Source: Rikenellaceae bacterium (GTDB lineage: Bacteria; Bacteroidota; Bacteroidia; Bacteroidales; UBA932). Taken from it: a stretch of 38,454 nt of DNA. The position numbers and the translations under genes were made by a program. The stretch's first letter is position 1. Every line of letters starts with the position of its first letter. The notes below the pieces were generated by a model. The model saw nothing but the letters and a program-made list of their open reading frames with translations. It ran no database searches and was not told the origin of the DNA. Below, piece after piece: positions 7,733 to 16,280 of the stretch. Where the stretch lies: contig CAAGIG010000013.1 of assembly GCA_900769885.1 (NCBI GenBank), positions 1 to 38,454 of the forward strand. The letters are read 5' to 3'.

Positions 7733-9754
7733 ATGAAGAAAAATTTATTTCTCTTTTTAACACTTTGCCTTGGATTATTGGCCTCTTGTAAGGAACCCGA
7801 TACTCCAAAACCCGATGGACCAAAGGATGCTCCTGTTCTTGAAATGACTATTGATGAGGTGACCAGTTATTCACTTACATTTACTATTGCAAGTGAAACT
7901 GCAAACAAATTCGGTTACAGGGTATCATTGGCTTCAGAACCTGCTCCTTCAGTTGAAGAGTTGATGAGTGACTCTTATGGTGCTTTGGATAAATCTATCC
8001 AGTTTACCATTGAGGATTTGACTCCAAATACTGAATATAAGGTGTATGCAGTTGTAGGCTACAATGATTTGTACAGTGAAGTTGGTGCTCTTTCTATCAC
8101 TACCAAGAAAGCAAGTGAGGACCCCAATTTCAAATTCATTGAGCTTATTGAAGCAAAATACACCTCATTCAAATTTAAAATCAATGGTGGAGAGAGCTAC
8201 TACAAATTCATCCCTGTGGAAAAAGCTTTGCTGGATGCAATGAGTGCTACCCCTGAAGCCTGGTTGGATAACTCAGGTATCGTTGATCAGGGTGACAACG
8301 AATATCTATGGGAAGATGGCTTGACTTACAAGGATGCTACTATGAGTGTTGCTCCCGGTCGTGAATATGTTATTATTGCAGGTCTTTCTGACCAACAAGG
8401 TAATGTCATCGATGGTGTCGATACATTGCATTTCTTTACCCCTTCAATTCCTGAATCTGATGCACAGGTTTCTATTGCAATTGAAGATATAGCATCTACT
8501 TCAGTAAGTGCTTATGTCTCTATTGATGAGGCTATCAGCTCATACTATGTATATGTGAGAGATTGCAAATGGTTTGACGATATCATCAGCCAATATGGTG
8601 AGTCAATGATTAACACTTTGATCAAATACCCTTCATCAGGTGCTCCTTCTTATGCTGACAGCAGATCTGTTTCTTGGGAAGGATTGATGCCTTCTACTGC
8701 ACACTATTTCGCAGTTTTGGGTATTGACGGAAGTGGAAATGAAGTTCTTGTTATGGAACAATTTACCACATCTGAACCTTCAGGTCCTGCCCCTGTTATT
8801 AAGTTGGAAGCAACTCCTAACAGCTCGTCTCCTCACTCAATCCTCGATTTGAAATATGAGACTGAGAATGCTATTATGGCACGTTGGGCAATTATGGCTA
8901 CCTCTGATCTTAATGATATGTTGAATGGCGGTTCGACACTTGAATCTATTATTGACAATTATGGTACAACTTTGACTGAAGAACAATTTGCTGCTTCTCA
9001 AAACGGTGGTGCCATTATCAAATTGGAAAACTTGTGGCGTTCTACCAACTACACAATTGTAGCTGCAGCAAGAAGCAATGAGTATGTTCAGACAACCATT
9101 TCCATTGAGGCAAAAACTCCTGCTAAAGAACCTGCACCACGCGTTGAGTCTGAACTCTTCTCTGAACTTGTGGGTACCTGGACACTTACTTATGATTGTC
9201 TTGACAACTGGGGTGATTCATACAAAGTGGAAAATGTTGAAGTAATCATTGCAGCAGGTGCTGACGATGCCTCAGCTCAGGAGTACAGAGATCAGAACAG
9301 ATTGGTGGCAATGGGATATCAGTTCCAGGATACATATGCTACCAAACCTTATGAATTCCACGGTCCTCAGGAGTTGATTTCAGATTATGGTTTTGACGAG
9401 TCTTTGGCATACAGGGATTATGGTCCAAAATTCTTCTTTGAAATAGCAGAGGGTGATGTTGTTACTGTTCCTACATCGGCTTCGGATTATATGGCATATT
9501 ATACTACAGACTTGCTATATTTCCTTGGTTGCGACTTCAATAACAAATACATCGCTCCTGTCTCATTCCCTGTAGAGGTATCAGCTGACAGAAATACAAT
9601 CACTATCAAACAATGTGTAATATATAATGATGTTGCTCTTCCTGATGGTGGTGTTATCCCAAGCGGAAACTATCGTCCTGCGGTTCTTTTGAACCAATTG
9701 ACATTTATGTATTCTGTTGCAACTTCTGATATCGTATTGACAAGAGTTCAATAG
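7733..9754 (+). CDS. multi-Fn3 lipoprotein, C-terminal domain unassigned
   Basis: A 673-residue lipoprotein with lipobox LLASC (Cys19) followed by KEPDTPKPD. About four fibronectin-III-like repeats fill residues 32-475, recognisable by recurring elements LTPNTEYKVYAVVG, APGREYVIIAGL, LMPSTAHYFAVLG and LWRSTNYTIVAAA. The last 195 residues, from LFSELVGTWTLTYD, form a separate beta-rich domain. The LVGTWTLTY opening resembles the first strand of calycin or lipocalin-like domains, but I cannot assign it. It lies 21 bases after the PCMD gene on the same strand and is the last gene of the run. No terminator hairpin is visible between it and rpsU. It could be the distal, ligand-contacting member of the surface assembly (inference). 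Confidence 0.78.
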   Translation: MKKNLFLFLTLCLGLLASCKEPDTPKPDGPKDAPVLEMTIDEVTSYSLTFTIASETANKFGYRVSLASEPAPSVEELMSDSYGALDKSIQFTIEDLTPNTEYKVYAVVGYNDLYSEVGALSITTKKASEDPNFKFIELIEAKYTSFKFKINGGESYYKFIPVEKALLDAMSATPEAWLDNSGIVDQGDNEYLWEDGLTYKDATMSVAPGREYVIIAGLSDQQGNVIDGVDTLHFFTPSIPESDAQVSIAIEDIASTSVSAYVSIDEAISSYYVYVRDCKWFDDIISQYGESMINTLIKYPSSGAPSYADSRSVSWEGLMPSTAHYFAVLGIDGSGNEVLVMEQFTTSEPSGPAPVIKLEATPNSSSPHSILDLKYETENAIMARWAIMATSDLNDMLNGGSTLESIIDNYGTTLTEEQFAASQNGGAIIKLENLWRSTNYTIVAAARSNEYVQTTISIEAKTPAKEPAPRVESELFSELVGTWTLTYDCLDNWGDSYKVENVEVIIAAGADDASAQEYRDQNRLVAMGYQFQDTYATKPYEFHGPQELISDYGFDESLAYRDYGPKFFFEIAEGDVVTVPTSASDYMAYYTTDLLYFLGCDFNNKYIAPVSFPVEVSADRNTITIKQCVIYNDVALPDGGVIPSGNYRPAVLLNQLTFMYSVATSDIVLTRVQ

Positions 9755-9777
9755 TACTATTATTATTTTAAACAAAA

Positions 9778-9808
9778 TTTGGTATTCTTTTAAAATTTAA
9801 TACCTTTG
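9778..9808 (+). promoter_or_regulatory. rpsU promoter, Bacteroidota type
   Basis: The -33 element TTTG is at 9778-9781 and the -7 element TACCTTTG at 9801-9808, separated by 19 bases. This matches the Bacteroidota housekeeping sigma consensus TTTG-N19-21-TAnnTTTG. It lies 31 bases upstream of the rpsU start. Confidence 0.85.
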
Positions 9809-9820
9809 CAGCCACAAATA

Positions 9821-9832
9821 AAAGGAGGTGAT
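9821..9832 (+). promoter_or_regulatory. extended Shine-Dalgarno of rpsU
   Basis: AAAGGAGGTGAT is complementary over 12 bases to the 3' end of 16S rRNA, with a suitable gap to the ATG at 9839. Most genes in this window have no such site. In Bacteroidota the anti-Shine-Dalgarno is masked by ribosomal proteins including bS21, and rpsU is a known exception that keeps a strong site. Confidence 0.85.
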
Positions 9833-9838
9833 TAAGAA

Positions 9839-10030
9839 ATGATTATAGTACCTATTAAAGAAGGCGAAAACATTGAGAAATCTTTGAAGAAATTCAAACG
9901 TAAATTCGAAAAAACCGGTATCGTTCGCGAGCTTCGTAGCAGAAAGACTTTTGAAAAACCATCTGTAAAAAGAAGAACAGAGATTAAAAAGGCTATCTAT
10001 GTACAACATCTTAGAACTGAAGATGAATAG
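9839..10030 (+). CDS. rpsU: 30S ribosomal protein bS21
   Basis: A 63-residue protein beginning MIIVPIKEGENIEKSLKKFK, with the basic helical composition, RELRSRKTFEKPS segment and length typical of Bacteroidota bS21. It binds the 30S platform near the 3' end of 16S rRNA. The gene is monocistronic: its own promoter is at 9778-9808, a 12-base Shine-Dalgarno precedes it, and a strong terminator follows. In this phylum bS21 helps hide the anti-Shine-Dalgarno, so a strong site on its own mRNA fits autoregulation: ribosomes lacking bS21 would translate rpsU preferentially. That is established for relatives and inferred here. Confidence 0.95.
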   Translation: MIIVPIKEGENIEKSLKKFKRKFEKTGIVRELRSRKTFEKPSVKRRTEIKKAIYVQHLRTEDE

Positions 10031-10057
10031 TCTTTGAAGATACCTTAATTTATATAG

Positions 10058-10098
10058 ACGGGAATTGCTTTCATTGAAGGCGTTCCCGTTTTTTATTT
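10058..10098 (+). terminator. rpsU intrinsic terminator
   Basis: A perfect 7-bp stem (10058-10064 with 10083-10089, ACGGGAA/TTCCCGT) continues inward as a second 6-bp stem GCTTTC/GAAGGC with a 3-base loop, then runs into TTTTTTATTTT. It separates rpsU from hutU. Confidence 0.9.
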
Positions 10099-10112
10099 TC
10101 AATAAATAACCC

Positions 10113-10120
10113 TATATTTG
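10113..10120 (+). promoter_or_regulatory. putative hutU -7 element
   Basis: TATATTTG fits TAnnTTTG and lies 23 bases before the hutU ATG. The -33 position falls in the T-tract of the rpsU terminator and has no clear TTTG, so the promoter is only half supported. Confidence 0.55.
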
Positions 10121-10143
10121 TAGGATTAAAATTATATCGATAT

Positions 10144-12132
10144 ATGACAGAATTTCAAAAAGCAATAATGGAAGGAATTCCTGACATTTTGCCCGAACCT
10201 AGACCTATTGACCCGAGCGTCAATCACGCTCCTCATAGAAAACAGATTCTTACTGCCGACGAGAAGAAGTTGGCTTTGAAAAATGCTCTAAGATATTTTC
10301 ATCCTAAACATCACGCTACTCTGATTCCCGAGTTTAAGGAAGAGTTGGAGACATACGGCCGTATCTATATGTTCCGTTTGAAACCGGATTATAAGATTTA
10401 TGCTCGTACTATAAATGATTTTCCTGCAAAAAGCCGTCAGGCTGCAGCTATTATGCTTATGATTTCCAATAACCTGGATATGGCAGTGGCTCAGCACCCT
10501 GATGAACTTATTGTATATGGTGGAAACGGTGCCGCTTTCCAGAACTGGGCGCAATACCGTCTGACTATGAAATATTTGTCAGAGATGACAGATGAGCAGA
10601 CTTTGGTTCTTTATTCGGGTCATCCTATGGGATTGTTCCCCTCTCATAAAGATGCTCCAAGAGTGGTTGTTACCAATGGTATGGTTATCCCTAACTACTC
10701 TAGCAAAGACCATTGGGAAAAATTCAATGCTCTTGGTGTTTCCCAATATGGTCAGATGACTGCTGGTTCATTTATGTATATCGGACCTCAGGGTATCGTT
10801 CACGGTACTACCATTACAGTGATGAATGCTGCCCGTATGCACTCTAAACCGGGAGATGAAAACAGAGGCAAGATTTTCGTAAGTTCCGGTCTTGGAGGAA
10901 TGTCCGGAGCTCAGCCTAAAGCTGCTGTCATCGCAGGTGTTGTAGGTATTATTGCAGAAATTAACCCTAAAGCTACCAAAACCCGTTACTCACAAGGCTG
11001 GGTAGATGAGGTTTATACAGATTTGGATGCCCTTATTGACAGAGCATTGGCTGCTCGTGAGAAGAAAGAGGCAGTTTCATTGGCTTATCAGGGTAATGTC
11101 GTAGATTTGTGGGAAAGATTGGTCAAGAGAGGTGTAGATGTTGACCTCGGATCTGACCAGACTTCACTTCATAACCCTTGGGCAGGTGGTTACTATCCTG
11201 TTGGTTTCTCATATGAGGAATCAAATGAAATGATGGCTACCCGACCCGAAAAATTCAAGAGAGAAGTTCAAAAGACTCTAAGAAGACACGTTGCCGCTAT
11301 CAACAAACTTACCGAAAAAGGTATGTATTTCTTCGATTATGGCAATGCATTCCTATTGGAGGCTTCACGTGCTAAAGCCGATATTATGAATATGAATGGT
11401 ACATTCAAGTATCCTTCTTATGTTCAAGATATTATGGGCCCTCTATTCTTTGACTACGGTTTTGGTCCTTACCGCTGGGTATGTACCTCTTCAAAACCTG
11501 AAGATTTGTTGGAAACAGACCGTATTGCAGCAGAAGTTCTTGAGGAGATTGCAAAAACAGCTCCTGAGGAGATCCGCACTCAGATGGAGGATAATATCCA
11601 CTGGATTCGTGAGGCTTCACGCAACAGACTTGTCGTAGGTTCTCAGGCGAGAATTCTATATGCAGATGCAGAAGGCCGTATCAAGATCGCTTTGGAAATG
11701 AACAAAGCTATCAGAGAGGGTAGAATCTCTGCACCTATCGTCCTTGGTCGTGACCACCACGACGTTTCGGGTACAGACTCTCCTTACAGAGAAACTTCTA
11801 ACATTTACGATGGTTCATCATTCACTGCTGATATGGCTGTCCACAATGTTATCGGAGACTCGTTCAGAGGTGCTACCTGGGTATCTATCCACAACGGCGG
11901 TGGTGTCGGTTGGGGAGAAGTTATCAATGGTGGATTCGGTATGATGATCGATGGTAGTGAAGAGGCTGACCGCCGTATCAAGATGATGTTGCACTGGGAT
12001 GTGAACAATGGTATCGCAAGAAGAAGCTGGGCACGCAACAAAGGTGCAATGTTCGCTATCCAACGTGAAATGGAGCGTACACCTGAATTGAAGGTTACTA
12101 TCCCTTACCTTGTAGATGAATCAATTTTATAA
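10144..12132 (+). CDS. hutU: urocanate hydratase
   Basis: A 662-residue urocanase, the second enzyme of histidine degradation. It uses tightly bound NAD+ to hydrate urocanate to 4-imidazolone-5-propionate in the cytosol. Visible marks are YGGNGAAFQNW (about 125-135), LYSGHPMGLFPS, MYIGPQGIVHGTT, a Gly-rich SSGLGGMSGAQPKAA dinucleotide-binding segment, and FDYGFGPYRWV near the C-terminal third. Length and sequence fit the longer Bacteroidota form rather than the about 555-residue proteobacterial form. No hutH, hutI or ftcD gene is adjacent. mutA follows 46 bases later on the same strand with no terminator or clear promoter between, so co-transcription with mutAB is likely. Confidence 0.95.
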   Translation: MTEFQKAIMEGIPDILPEPRPIDPSVNHAPHRKQILTADEKKLALKNALRYFHPKHHATLIPEFKEELETYGRIYMFRLKPDYKIYARTINDFPAKSRQAAAIMLMISNNLDMAVAQHPDELIVYGGNGAAFQNWAQYRLTMKYLSEMTDEQTLVLYSGHPMGLFPSHKDAPRVVVTNGMVIPNYSSKDHWEKFNALGVSQYGQMTAGSFMYIGPQGIVHGTTITVMNAARMHSKPGDENRGKIFVSSGLGGMSGAQPKAAVIAGVVGIIAEINPKATKTRYSQGWVDEVYTDLDALIDRALAAREKKEAVSLAYQGNVVDLWERLVKRGVDVDLGSDQTSLHNPWAGGYYPVGFSYEESNEMMATRPEKFKREVQKTLRRHVAAINKLTEKGMYFFDYGNAFLLEASRAKADIMNMNGTFKYPSYVQDIMGPLFFDYGFGPYRWVCTSSKPEDLLETDRIAAEVLEEIAKTAPEEIRTQMEDNIHWIREASRNRLVVGSQARILYADAEGRIKIALEMNKAIREGRISAPIVLGRDHHDVSGTDSPYRETSNIYDGSSFTADMAVHNVIGDSFRGATWVSIHNGGGVGWGEVINGGFGMMIDGSEEADRRIKMMLHWDVNNGIARRSWARNKGAMFAIQREMERTPELKVTIPYLVDESIL

Positions 12133-12178
12133 AATTATATTGTCGAACTATTAACATAACATCCAAAATTCTTTAAAT

Positions 12179-14077
12179 ATGGCTGAAAAATTATTTACAG
12201 AATTTCCTCCCGTGTCAACTGCACAATGGGAAGAGGTGATTACAAAAGACCTGAAGGGTGCTGACTACGAGAAAAAACTCGTATGGAAAACCTATGACGG
12301 TTTCTCAGTGCGTCCTTACTATCGCGCTGAAGATCTTCAGGAACTTGCGTATGCTGGTAAAATGCCAGGTGAGTTTCCTTTCGTAAAAGGAACCAAACAA
12401 AACAACAAATGGTATATCAGCGAAGGTGTTTGCTGCTGTGACAGTGATTTTGCTGCTGCAAACAAAAAAGCTCTTACTATCCTTACCAAAGGTGTTGAAG
12501 CTATCAAATTCTACATTGACAACAAGAGAACTATCGAAGTTGCAGATTTTGCTACCCTTTTGAATGGTATTGCACTTGATAGAGTCCCTGTTTATTTCTG
12601 CGACAATTGCATTAAGAATACAGAAATTCTTGCGAACTTCCTTAAATATGTTGATACTCTTGGTATTGACAAAGATGCAGTTCGTGCTTCATTCGACTAC
12701 AGCCCTGTCGGTTTCCTAACCAGAAGCGGTCGTTTCTGTGAAGAAAATGCATTTGAAGCTCTTGCAGAATGTGTTAAAATGGCAACTCCTTACAAAAATG
12801 TACGCGTAATCGCTGTAGATGGTTATATCTTCAACAGCTGTGGTGCTACATCTACTCAAGAGTTGGCATTCGCTTTGGCTCAAGGTAGCGAATATCTTTC
12901 ACGCCTTGCAGACAAAGGTCTAAGCATCAGCGATATCGCTCGTAAAATCTACTTTGAATTTGCAGTTGGAAGTTCTTACTTTATGGAAATTGCAAAATTC
13001 AGAGCAGCTCGTATGCTTTGGGCTAACATCGTTGAAGAGTATGGTTGCGAAAGCAATTGTGCTGAAAAGATGGTTATCTACGCTACTACTTCAGAGTTCA
13101 ACCAAACTGTTTACGACGCTTACGTAAATATGCTTCGTGGAACAACTGAAGCTATGAGTGCTACCATCGCAGGTGTAGATTATTTGGAAGTTCTTCCTTA
13201 TGACTTCTCATTCAGAGTTCCTACCGAATTCTCGTCACGTATTGCTCGTAACATCCAGAATATCCTTAAAGAAGAATCTCGTTTTGACAAAGTGGTTGAC
13301 CCTGCTGCAGGTTCATACTATATTGAAACCATCACAGGTCAAATCGCTCAAGCTGCTTGGAATGAGTTCCGCAATATCGAAAATGGCGGTGGATATGTTG
13401 TCAAATTTAAAGAAAACTATATCCAAAACGAAATCAAAGCTATTTCAGATAAGAAAGACAAAGCTCTGGCTACTCGTAAAGATACTCTTCTTGGTACTAA
13501 CCAATTCCCTAACTTCCTTGAAGTTGCTGGTGAAGAGATTACCAAAGATATCGTTTCACGCGAGGTTAATACCTATATGGGTATGAAAGAGTATGCTGAC
13601 AACTTCGAAGCTTGTGAAGGTGTTGAGCCTCTAAGACCTTATCGTCTTGCTGAAGCATTTGAAACTCTTCGTTTGACCACAGACAGAAGCGGTAAAGAAC
13701 CTAAAGCATTTATGCTTACATTCGGTAACTTGGCTATGTGCCGCGCAAGAGCTCAGTTCTCATCTAACTTCTTTGCTGTTGCAGGTATCCGTGTTATTGA
13801 CAATAACCGTTTTGCATCTATCGAAGAGGGTGTTAAAGCTGCTCTTGAAAGTGGTGCTGAAATCGTGGTTGCTTGTTCTTCAGACGATGAATATGCTGAA
13901 GCTGTTCCTCAAATTGCTGAGCTTATCGGTGGCAAAGCTATCGTTGTTGTAGCCGGCGAACCTACCTGCAAAGAGGAATTGCAACAAAAAGGTATTGAAA
14001 ACTTTATCAGTGTCAAGAGCAATGTTCTTGAAACACTTAGAGGATATCAAGAAAAACTCGGAATTAAACCCCTTTAA
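12179..14077 (+). CDS. mutA: methylmalonyl-CoA mutase small subunit
   Basis: A 632-residue small (beta) subunit of adenosylcobalamin-dependent methylmalonyl-CoA mutase, which interconverts succinyl-CoA and (R)-methylmalonyl-CoA on the succinate-propionate route. The N-terminal three-quarters is the mutase TIM barrel (AARMLWANIVEEYG). The C-terminal 130 residues keep the B12-binding-like fold, but the DxHxxG cobalt-ligand motif is absent (FGNLAMCRARAQF stands in that place), as expected for the non-catalytic subunit. It is followed 11 bases later by mutB. There is no Shine-Dalgarno, and codon use is biased to GCT, CGT, GGT and CTT forms, suggesting high expression. Confidence 0.95.
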   Translation: MAEKLFTEFPPVSTAQWEEVITKDLKGADYEKKLVWKTYDGFSVRPYYRAEDLQELAYAGKMPGEFPFVKGTKQNNKWYISEGVCCCDSDFAAANKKALTILTKGVEAIKFYIDNKRTIEVADFATLLNGIALDRVPVYFCDNCIKNTEILANFLKYVDTLGIDKDAVRASFDYSPVGFLTRSGRFCEENAFEALAECVKMATPYKNVRVIAVDGYIFNSCGATSTQELAFALAQGSEYLSRLADKGLSISDIARKIYFEFAVGSSYFMEIAKFRAARMLWANIVEEYGCESNCAEKMVIYATTSEFNQTVYDAYVNMLRGTTEAMSATIAGVDYLEVLPYDFSFRVPTEFSSRIARNIQNILKEESRFDKVVDPAAGSYYIETITGQIAQAAWNEFRNIENGGGYVVKFKENYIQNEIKAISDKKDKALATRKDTLLGTNQFPNFLEVAGEEITKDIVSREVNTYMGMKEYADNFEACEGVEPLRPYRLAEAFETLRLTTDRSGKEPKAFMLTFGNLAMCRARAQFSSNFFAVAGIRVIDNNRFASIEEGVKAALESGAEIVVACSSDDEYAEAVPQIAELIGGKAIVVVAGEPTCKEELQQKGIENFISVKSNVLETLRGYQEKLGIKPL

Positions 14078-14088
14078 TATTTGAAGAT

Positions 14089-16221
14089 ATGCGTCCTAAT
14101 TTTAAAGATATAAAATTCGATAAAAACTGCCCTAATTGTGCGCAGTCTGCTACTCCCGAGCAAAGCATTTGGGAGACTCCGGAGCATATAGATGTGAAGG
14201 AGATTTACACTCCGAAGGATAATGAAGGAATGGAACACCTTAACTATGCAGCGGGTGTTGCTCCTTTCCTACGCGGACCTTACAGTACTATGTACGTTAT
14301 GAAACCCTGGACTGTTCGTCAGTATGCAGGTTTCTCTACTGCTGAAGAATCAAATGCTTTCTATCGCAGAAATCTTGCAGCAGGTCAAAAAGGTCTTTCT
14401 GTAGCATTTGACCTTGCTACACACCGTGGATACGATGCTGACCACCCTCGCGTAGTCGGTGACGTTGGTAAAGCAGGTGTATCTATCTGTAGCGTTGAGG
14501 ATATGAAGGTGTTGTTTGACCAGATTCCTCTTAACAAGATGTCAGTTTCTATGACAATGAATGGTGCCGTTCTTCCTATCTTGGCATTCTATATCGTTGC
14601 TGCTCAAGAGCAAGGTGCTAAATTGGAAGAGATGCAAGGTACTATCCAGAATGATATCTTGAAAGAGTTTATGGTGCGTAACACTTACATCTATCCACCT
14701 GAATTCTCAATGAGAATCATTGGCGATATCTTCGCATACACCTCTAAGAATATGCCTAAATTCAACTCTATCTCTATTTCAGGTTACCATATGCAAGAAG
14801 CCGGTGCTACCTGCGATATCGAGATGGCGTATACTTTGGCAGATGGTCTTGAGTATCTTCGTACCGGTATCAAAGCGGGTATCGATGTAGATGCTTTTGC
14901 TCCTCGTTTGTCATTCTTCTGGGCTATCGGTATGAACCACTTTATGGAAATTGCAAAAATGCGTGCGGCTCGTATGCTTTGGGCAAAAATCGTAAACCAG
15001 TTCAATCCTAAGAACCCTAAATCTCTATCACTTAGAACTCACTGTCAAACTTCAGGATGGTCACTTACCGAGCAAGATCCTTTCAACAACGTTGCAAGAA
15101 CTTGTATCGAGGCTATGGGTGCAGCTCTTGGTCACACTCAATCATTGCATACCAATGCTCTTGACGAGGCTATCGCTCTTCCTACAGACTTCTCAGCTCG
15201 TATTGCTCGTAATACTCAGATTTACATCCAGGAAGAGACCAACGCTTGCCGCGGTATCGACCCTTGGGCAGGTTCTTACTATATCGAGTATTTGACCAAC
15301 GAAATCGCTCGCAATGCTTGGAAACATATTTGCGAAATCGAAGAACTTGGTGGTATGGCTAAAGCTATCGAGACTGGTATTCCTAAACTTCGTATCGAAG
15401 AGGCTGCTGCTCGTAAACAAGCTCGTATCGACTCTGGTATGGATAAGATTATCGGTATCAATGAATATCGTTTGGAAAAAGAAGATCCTATCGAAATTCT
15501 TGACATTGATAATACTAAAGTTCGTGAGTCTCAAATCAAACGTCTTGAAGAACTTCGCGCTAACCGCGATAACAATAAGGTTAAAGAATGTCTTGCAGCT
15601 ATTACTCACGCTGTTGAAACTAAGACCGGCAACTTGTTGGAACTTGCAGTAGAAGCTGCTCGTAACCGTGCTACTCTTGGTGAAATTTCAGATGCTTGTG
15701 AGGCTGTTGTAGGCAGATATAAAGCAGTTATTCGTATGAACACCGGTGTTTACTCTTCTGAGGTTAAGAATGATAGCGAATTCGAACAAGCTAAGGCTAT
15801 GGTTGCTGAGTTTGCTAAGAAAGAAGGTCGTCAACCTCGTATTATGATTGCTAAACTTGGTCAGGACGGTCACGACCGTGGTGCTAAGGTTGTTGCAACT
15901 GGTTATGCTGACTGTGGTTTTGACGTGGATATGGGACCTTTGTTCCAAACTCCTGCTGAGGCTGCTAAGCAAGCTGTTGAGAATGACGTTCACGTAGTGG
16001 GTGTTTCTTCTCTTGCTGCAGGTCATAAGACTCTTGTTCCTCAAATCGTTGAAGAACTTGCTAAACTTGGTCGTGAAGATATTCTTGTAGTTGTGGGTGG
16101 TGTTATTCCTGCTCAAGACTATGATGCTCTTTACCAAGCTGGTGCGGCTGCTATCTTCGGCCCTGGTACTCGTATTTCTACTGCTGCAATCAAGATGATT
16201 GAGCTTTTGAATATGAAATAG
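14089..16221 (+). CDS. mutB: methylmalonyl-CoA mutase large subunit
   Basis: A 710-residue catalytic (alpha) subunit. The substrate-binding barrel includes TMYVMKPWTVRQYAGFST, with the active-site tyrosine of the family at about Tyr79, and FDLATHRGYD. The C-terminal B12 domain carries the base-off/His-on motif D593-G-H595-D-R-G598, followed by the usual GAKVVATGYADCGFDVD segment. Length is standard. It pairs with mutA 11 bases upstream. No meaB/argK chaperone or epimerase gene is adjacent. Strong codon bias in the last 600 bases produces long spurious antisense open frames. Transcription probably ends at the hairpin 24 bases after the stop. Confidence 0.97.
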   Translation: MRPNFKDIKFDKNCPNCAQSATPEQSIWETPEHIDVKEIYTPKDNEGMEHLNYAAGVAPFLRGPYSTMYVMKPWTVRQYAGFSTAEESNAFYRRNLAAGQKGLSVAFDLATHRGYDADHPRVVGDVGKAGVSICSVEDMKVLFDQIPLNKMSVSMTMNGAVLPILAFYIVAAQEQGAKLEEMQGTIQNDILKEFMVRNTYIYPPEFSMRIIGDIFAYTSKNMPKFNSISISGYHMQEAGATCDIEMAYTLADGLEYLRTGIKAGIDVDAFAPRLSFFWAIGMNHFMEIAKMRAARMLWAKIVNQFNPKNPKSLSLRTHCQTSGWSLTEQDPFNNVARTCIEAMGAALGHTQSLHTNALDEAIALPTDFSARIARNTQIYIQEETNACRGIDPWAGSYYIEYLTNEIARNAWKHICEIEELGGMAKAIETGIPKLRIEEAAARKQARIDSGMDKIIGINEYRLEKEDPIEILDIDNTKVRESQIKRLEELRANRDNNKVKECLAAITHAVETKTGNLLELAVEAARNRATLGEISDACEAVVGRYKAVIRMNTGVYSSEVKNDSEFEQAKAMVAEFAKKEGRQPRIMIAKLGQDGHDRGAKVVATGYADCGFDVDMGPLFQTPAEAAKQAVENDVHVVGVSSLAAGHKTLVPQIVEELAKLGREDILVVVGGVIPAQDYDALYQAGAAAIFGPGTRISTAAIKMIELLNMK

Positions 16222-16245
16222 TCGGTATTTTACCACTTAATAGCG

Positions 16246-16280
16246 AAGAGGTTATTTCCTTTTGGGGAATGACCTCTTTT
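16246..16280 (+). terminator. mutB terminator hairpin
   Basis: The stem AAGAGGT (16246-16252) pairs with ACCTCTT (16272-16278) and continues inward through mostly paired bases to a T/G loop, followed by TTTT. An outer AGC/GCT pair extends it. It lies just after the mutB stop. Confidence 0.75.

Noticed and set aside
23..9754. Polysaccharide utilisation locus or type V fimbrial operon
   Set aside because: No SusC/SusD pair, glycoside hydrolase, sensor regulator or fimbrillin signature is visible; only DUF4493, PCMD and Fn3-type domains and a small barrel.
9797..10102. 101-codon - strand open frame over rpsU
   Set aside because: It covers rpsU, its promoter, Shine-Dalgarno and terminator, all well supported on the + strand. 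Low-complexity Phe-rich translation.
15193..16236. Two long antisense open frames (138 and 182 codons) opposite mutB
   Set aside because: They arise from the strong codon bias of mutB. They are Ser/Thr/Asn-rich without a start context or family resemblance, while mutB is certain on the other strand.
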